Part shown: in pieces, positions 39,910 through 42,341 of the stretch
Layout: every line of letters begins with the position of its first letter
Position numbering within the stretch: the first letter of the stretch is position 1
Assembly (NCBI RefSeq): GCF_000803065.1
Contig: NZ_JSXI01000044.1
Span: forward strand, 1 to 42,341
Source of the DNA: Sphingomonas sp. ERG5
GTDB taxonomy: Bacteria; Pseudomonadota; Alphaproteobacteria; Sphingomonadales; Sphingomonadaceae
Length of the DNA stretch: 42,341 bases
Direction of reading: 5' to 3'
Program-made: the position numbers and the translations under genes
The notes under the pieces: model-generated
Seen by the model: only the letters and a program-made list of their open reading frames with translations
Databases searched by the model: none
What the model was told of the DNA's origin: nothing

Positions 39910-39933
39910 CTTCCCCGGCGCAGGCCGGGGAAG
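39910..39933 (-). repeat. Intercistronic hairpin between kduI and kduD
   Basis: A perfect 10-bp stem (CTTCCCCGGC / GCCGGGGAAG) with a 4-nt loop in the 66-nt gap within the operon. It may be a REP-like element or a partial terminator that sets the ratio of KduI to the enzymes downstream. The hairpin after kdgK shares its core. Confidence 0.65.
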
Positions 39934-39950
39934 GCGAAGGAAGTCGGGCG

Positions 39951-40790
39951 TCACGCCAGCTGGCAGATGTCGAGGACGTTCATGTCGGTATAGTCCTGGT
40001 TCTCGCCCGCCATCGCCCAGATAAAGGCATAGGCTTTGGTCCCCGATCCCATATGCACCGACCAGGGCGGGCTGATCACCGCTTCCTCATTGGCGATGAC
40101 GATGTGCCGCAGCGCTTCGCCTTCGCCCATATAATGGAACACGCGGTCGGCCGGGCCATCCAGTTCGAAGTAGAAATAGATTTCCGAACGCCGCTCATGG
40201 ATGTGCGGCGGCATGGTGTTCCACACGCTGCCGGGCTTGAGCACGGTCAGGCCCATGACCAGCTGGGCTGAGTCGCACACGCCGGGAATGACCAGCTGGA
40301 AGATGGTGCGCTCGTTCGATTCCTCCAGGCTGCCGCGCTCCAGCGCATTGGCGTCGCCGATCGACAATTTGCGCGTGGTGAAGCCCTTATGAGCCGGGCA
40401 GGAGGCGAGATAGAAGCGTGCGCCTTCGCCTGAGAAGGCCACATCCTTCGCGCCCATCGTGACATAGAGGCAGTCGCGATTGCCGAGCGTGAAGGCTTCG
40501 CCATCGACTGTCACCACGCCCTCGACCGTGCCGACATTGACGATCGCCAGTTCGCGCCGCTCAAGAAAGGGATGGCCCGCGGCTGACGGCGGCTCGGTCT
40601 GGTCGGGCAACTTCACCGGGCTGGCGCCGACCGCCACGCCGCCGATCACGAAGCGGTCGGCATGGGTATAGTTGAGCACGCATTCGCCCGCACGGAACAG
40701 GTTCTGGATCAGATAGCGATCGCGGAGTTCGTCGTTGGATACGCATTCCATCATGTCGGGGTGAGTGGCGTAATAGGTGCGATCGAACAT
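39951..40790 (-). CDS. kduI: 5-dehydro-4-deoxy-D-glucuronate isomerase (KduI)
   Basis: A 279-aa cupin-type isomerase. Family blocks are seen throughout: [20 protein letters not shown] at the N-terminus, [52 protein letters not shown] (the metal-binding His-x-His and Glu) and [12 protein letters not shown] (the last His). It converts 5-keto-4-deoxyuronate, which forms from unsaturated uronates released by lyases, to the 2,5-diketo sugar acid used by KduD. First gene of the kduI-kduD-kdgK unit. A candidate LacI-type site lies about 77 nt upstream. The product is cytoplasmic. Confidence 0.95.
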   Translation of the reverse strand: MFDRTYYATHPDMMECVSNDELRDRYLIQNLFRAGECVLNYTHADRFVIGGVAVGASPVKLPDQTEPPSAAGHPFLERRELAIVNVGTVEGVVTVDGEAFTLGNRDCLYVTMGAKDVAFSGEGARFYLASCPAHKGFTTRKLSIGDANALERGSLEESNERTIFQLVIPGVCDSAQLVMGLTVLKPGSVWNTMPPHIHERRSEIYFYFELDGPADRVFHYMGEGEALRHIVIANEEAVISPPWSVHMGSGTKAYAFIWAMAGENQDYTDMNVLDICQLA

Positions 40791-40866
40791 GGGGAGGATC
40801 TCCGTTGGGTCGTCAGGCCGCCGGGGCGGCAGTCAGGGTGGGGAATAATGGGCTGATGCCAGTACA

Positions 40867-40880
40867 AGTAACCGGTGTCA
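40867..40880 (-). promoter_or_regulatory. Candidate LacI-family operator before kduI
   Basis: AGTAACCGGTGTCA shares ACCGGTGTCA with the palindrome before the TonB receptor, while its left half is degenerate. It lies between the end of the LacI gene and kduI, 77 nt before the kduI start. Confidence 0.45.
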
Positions 40881-40907
40881 GCCCCGATGTCAGCGCGGCC
40901 ATCGACA

Positions 40908-41939
40908 TTATTCCGGTTGTGGCCGTGCGACGGACGAACGGCGGATCAGCTTGGACAGGAACAGCGATGGCTCCTCGATGCCGTTATCGTCGTCGAGCGT
41001 GCCCGTCAGCAGCTTCAGCGCGGCGGAGCGCGCCATCGACGTGATCGGCCAGCGCACCGTGGTCAGCGGCGGCCAGACATGGCCGGCAATCTCGGTATCG
41101 TCGAAACCGATCACCGACAGGTCCTGCGGCACCGCCAGGTTGCGCTGACGCGCCGCATGCAGCACGCCCGCCGCCATTTCGTCGTTCGACGCGAAGATCG
41201 CGGTCGGCATCGGCACCTGATCGAGCAGACGGTTGCCCGCCTCGACGCCCGAATCGAAACGGTAATCGCCATTCGCGACCAGCCCGCGCGGCAACTTGAT
41301 CCCTGCCTCTGCCAGCGCCTTTTCGAAACCGGCGCGGCGCTCCATCGCGGAGCGGAAGCCGTGCGGCCCGGTGACCAGCCCGATACGGCGATGGCCCTGT
41401 TCGATCAGATAGCGCGTCGCTTCGGTCACGGCTTCGGCGTCGTTCGACGCGACTGAATGATGATCGTCGTCGAGCTTGGCCGAGCCCATCCGGACATAGC
41501 GGCAACCAAGCGATTCACACAGTTTGGCGAGTTCGTCATTCTCCGAAATCGGCGGCAGCAGCAGCACGCCGAACAGCCGCTGGCGTTCGAGGAAATGGCG
41601 CACATCGTCGAGCATTGCCGGCGATCCGCGATCGACCGGGCGTACGACCAGCGCGAATTCGGTTTCGCGGATCGCCTCGAGAATGCCTTGCTGTACCCCA
41701 AGCACCATTTGTGAGTTGGGGTTGTCATGGATCAACCCGATCAGGAAATTGCGCCGGAGCGCCAGGCCACGCGCCTGCGGATTGGGGGTATAGCCAAGCT
41801 CACCGATCACGGTCTCGACGCGCTGTCGTGTTTCGTCGCTCAGCAGGGGGGATCGGTTGATCACCCGGCTGACGGTCTTTTTCGACACGCCCGCCAGGCG
41901 AGCGACGTCGTTGATGGTTGGATTGCCGCCTGTTTTCAT
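40908..41939 (-). CDS. LacI-family regulator of the uronate locus
   Basis: A 343-aa repressor: N-terminal HTH (TINDVARLAGVSKKTVSRVI, then NRSPLLSDETRQRV), hinge helix region (NPQARGLALRR) and a periplasmic-binding-protein-like effector domain (FLIGLIHDNPNSQMVLGVQQ; RRIGLVTGP; AIFASNDEMAAGVL; LSVIGFDDTEIA). It lies between kduI and a mannonate dehydratase gene, all on one strand, so it probably responds to a uronate intermediate such as KDG. The 14-bp sites before the TonB receptor and kduI are candidate targets. The start 41937-41939 is placed just before the HTH; the upstream sequence has no clear ribosome site. Confidence 0.92.
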   Translation of the reverse strand: MKTGGNPTINDVARLAGVSKKTVSRVINRSPLLSDETRQRVETVIGELGYTPNPQARGLALRRNFLIGLIHDNPNSQMVLGVQQGILEAIRETEFALVVRPVDRGSPAMLDDVRHFLERQRLFGVLLLPPISENDELAKLCESLGCRYVRMGSAKLDDDHHSVASNDAEAVTEATRYLIEQGHRRIGLVTGPHGFRSAMERRAGFEKALAEAGIKLPRGLVANGDYRFDSGVEAGNRLLDQVPMPTAIFASNDEMAAGVLHAARQRNLAVPQDLSVIGFDDTEIAGHVWPPLTTVRWPITSMARSAALKLLTGTLDDDNGIEEPSLFLSKLIRRSSVARPQPE

Positions 41940-42048
41940 GGGGAGGGAGCATATCGCCGCGTCCGTGGCTTGGCGAGCGCCGCGGTAGGGCGCGTCGCTG
42001 CGCGCATGGGAACGGCGTGGTCGCGGCAGGGAAGGCATGCTGCGTCAC

Positions 42049-42341
42049 TCACCAGCTGAACATGGTGCCGTCTTCCAGCCGGTTCACCGGCAGGTAGGCG
42101 CGTTTATACTCATGGGTTGCGGCGAGCGCTTCGTCGATTTCGACCCCGAGCCCAGGCGTGTCGCCGGGATGCATCATGCCACGGTCGAAGCTGTAGGCGT
42201 GCGGGAAGACCGCATCGGTCTCGGGCGTGTGACGCATATATTCCTGCACCCCGAAATTGGGCACCGACAGATCGAAATGCAGCGCCGCCGCCATCGCCAC
42301 GGGCGACAGATCGGTCGCGCCGTGACAGCCAGTGCGGACAT
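42049..42341 (-). CDS. manD: D-mannonate dehydratase of the enolase superfamily, C-terminal part
   Basis: The last 96 codons are inside the window; the 5' part lies beyond 42341. The sequence ([20 protein letters not shown], then [20 protein letters not shown], and [16 protein letters not shown] at the end) matches the ManD/RspA group of the enolase superfamily, including the H-G-A-T-D-L-S-P block with the active-site His and the tryptophan-rich C-terminus. ManD dehydrates D-mannonate to KDG, which feeds KdgK. RspA-like members with weak activity share this sequence, so the name rests partly on context. It ends about 110 nt before the LacI start, same strand. Confidence 0.85.
   Translation of the reverse strand, partial: VRTGCHGATDLSPVAMAAALHFDLSVPNFGVQEYMRHTPETDAVFPHAYSFDRGMMHPGDTPGLGVEIDEALAATHEYKRAYLPVNRLEDGTMFSW

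Overview
The window looks like chromosomal DNA of a sphingomonad (Alphaproteobacteria, Sphingomonadales). The coding sequence is GC-rich, there are two TonB-dependent receptors with sphingomonad-style signal sequences and plugs, several secreted hydrolases, and a compact uronate-utilisation locus. The family-level assignment is inference; there is no rRNA or other marker gene here. No tRNA, CRISPR array, insertion sequence or integrase was recognised.

Layout. 1-238 is the start of a secreted YD/RHS-repeat protein. 566-2542 (minus) is a small operon: a LuxR-type HTH protein with a C-terminal membrane anchor, a 113-aa protein, a five-helix membrane protein and a RadC-like JAMM protein. 2788-10084 is mixed: a PD40 beta-propeller protein, a duplicated-domain Tat-type protein facing a LysR regulator, an ArsR/SRPBCC pair with a clear palindromic operator, a PLP-dependent alanine-racemase-fold enzyme, and an HxlR regulator divergent from an imine-reductase-like dehydrogenase.

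10144-14347 is the most foreign-looking stretch. An 830-aa protein has a GC-rich N-terminal region resembling phage virion proteins and an AT-rich C-terminus that matches lambda-type endolysin motifs. It is followed by AT-rich small genes: one intact lipoprotein, one lipoprotein interrupted by a stop codon, and an orphan C-terminal fragment. The layout resembles a toxin with an exchangeable C-terminus plus envelope immunity genes, or a captured phage lysis module.

14344-25576 holds a GH92 alpha-mannosidase, a PH-domain membrane protein, an S51 (cyanophycinase-like) peptidase divergent from a TonB receptor, a metallo-beta-lactamase-fold hydrolase, an M28 peptidase and small hypothetical proteins.

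25606-33308 is a sigma-54 signalling and export unit. An NtrY-like kinase and an NtrC-type regulator (minus) face a well-formed -24/-12 promoter, a 32-codon gene that encodes little more than a signal peptide, a 34-bp near-perfect palindrome, and a tightly spaced adaptor / ABC ATPase / FtsX-type permease operon.

33329-42341 (all minus) is a uronate catabolic locus: GntR/FCD regulator, TonB receptor, DUF4861 protein, kdgK, kduD, kduI, LacI regulator and the end of a mannonate dehydratase. KduI and KduD turn 5-keto-4-deoxyuronate into KDG, ManD makes KDG from mannonate, and KdgK phosphorylates KDG. Shared ACCGGTGTCA sites before the receptor and before kduI suggest control by the LacI protein.
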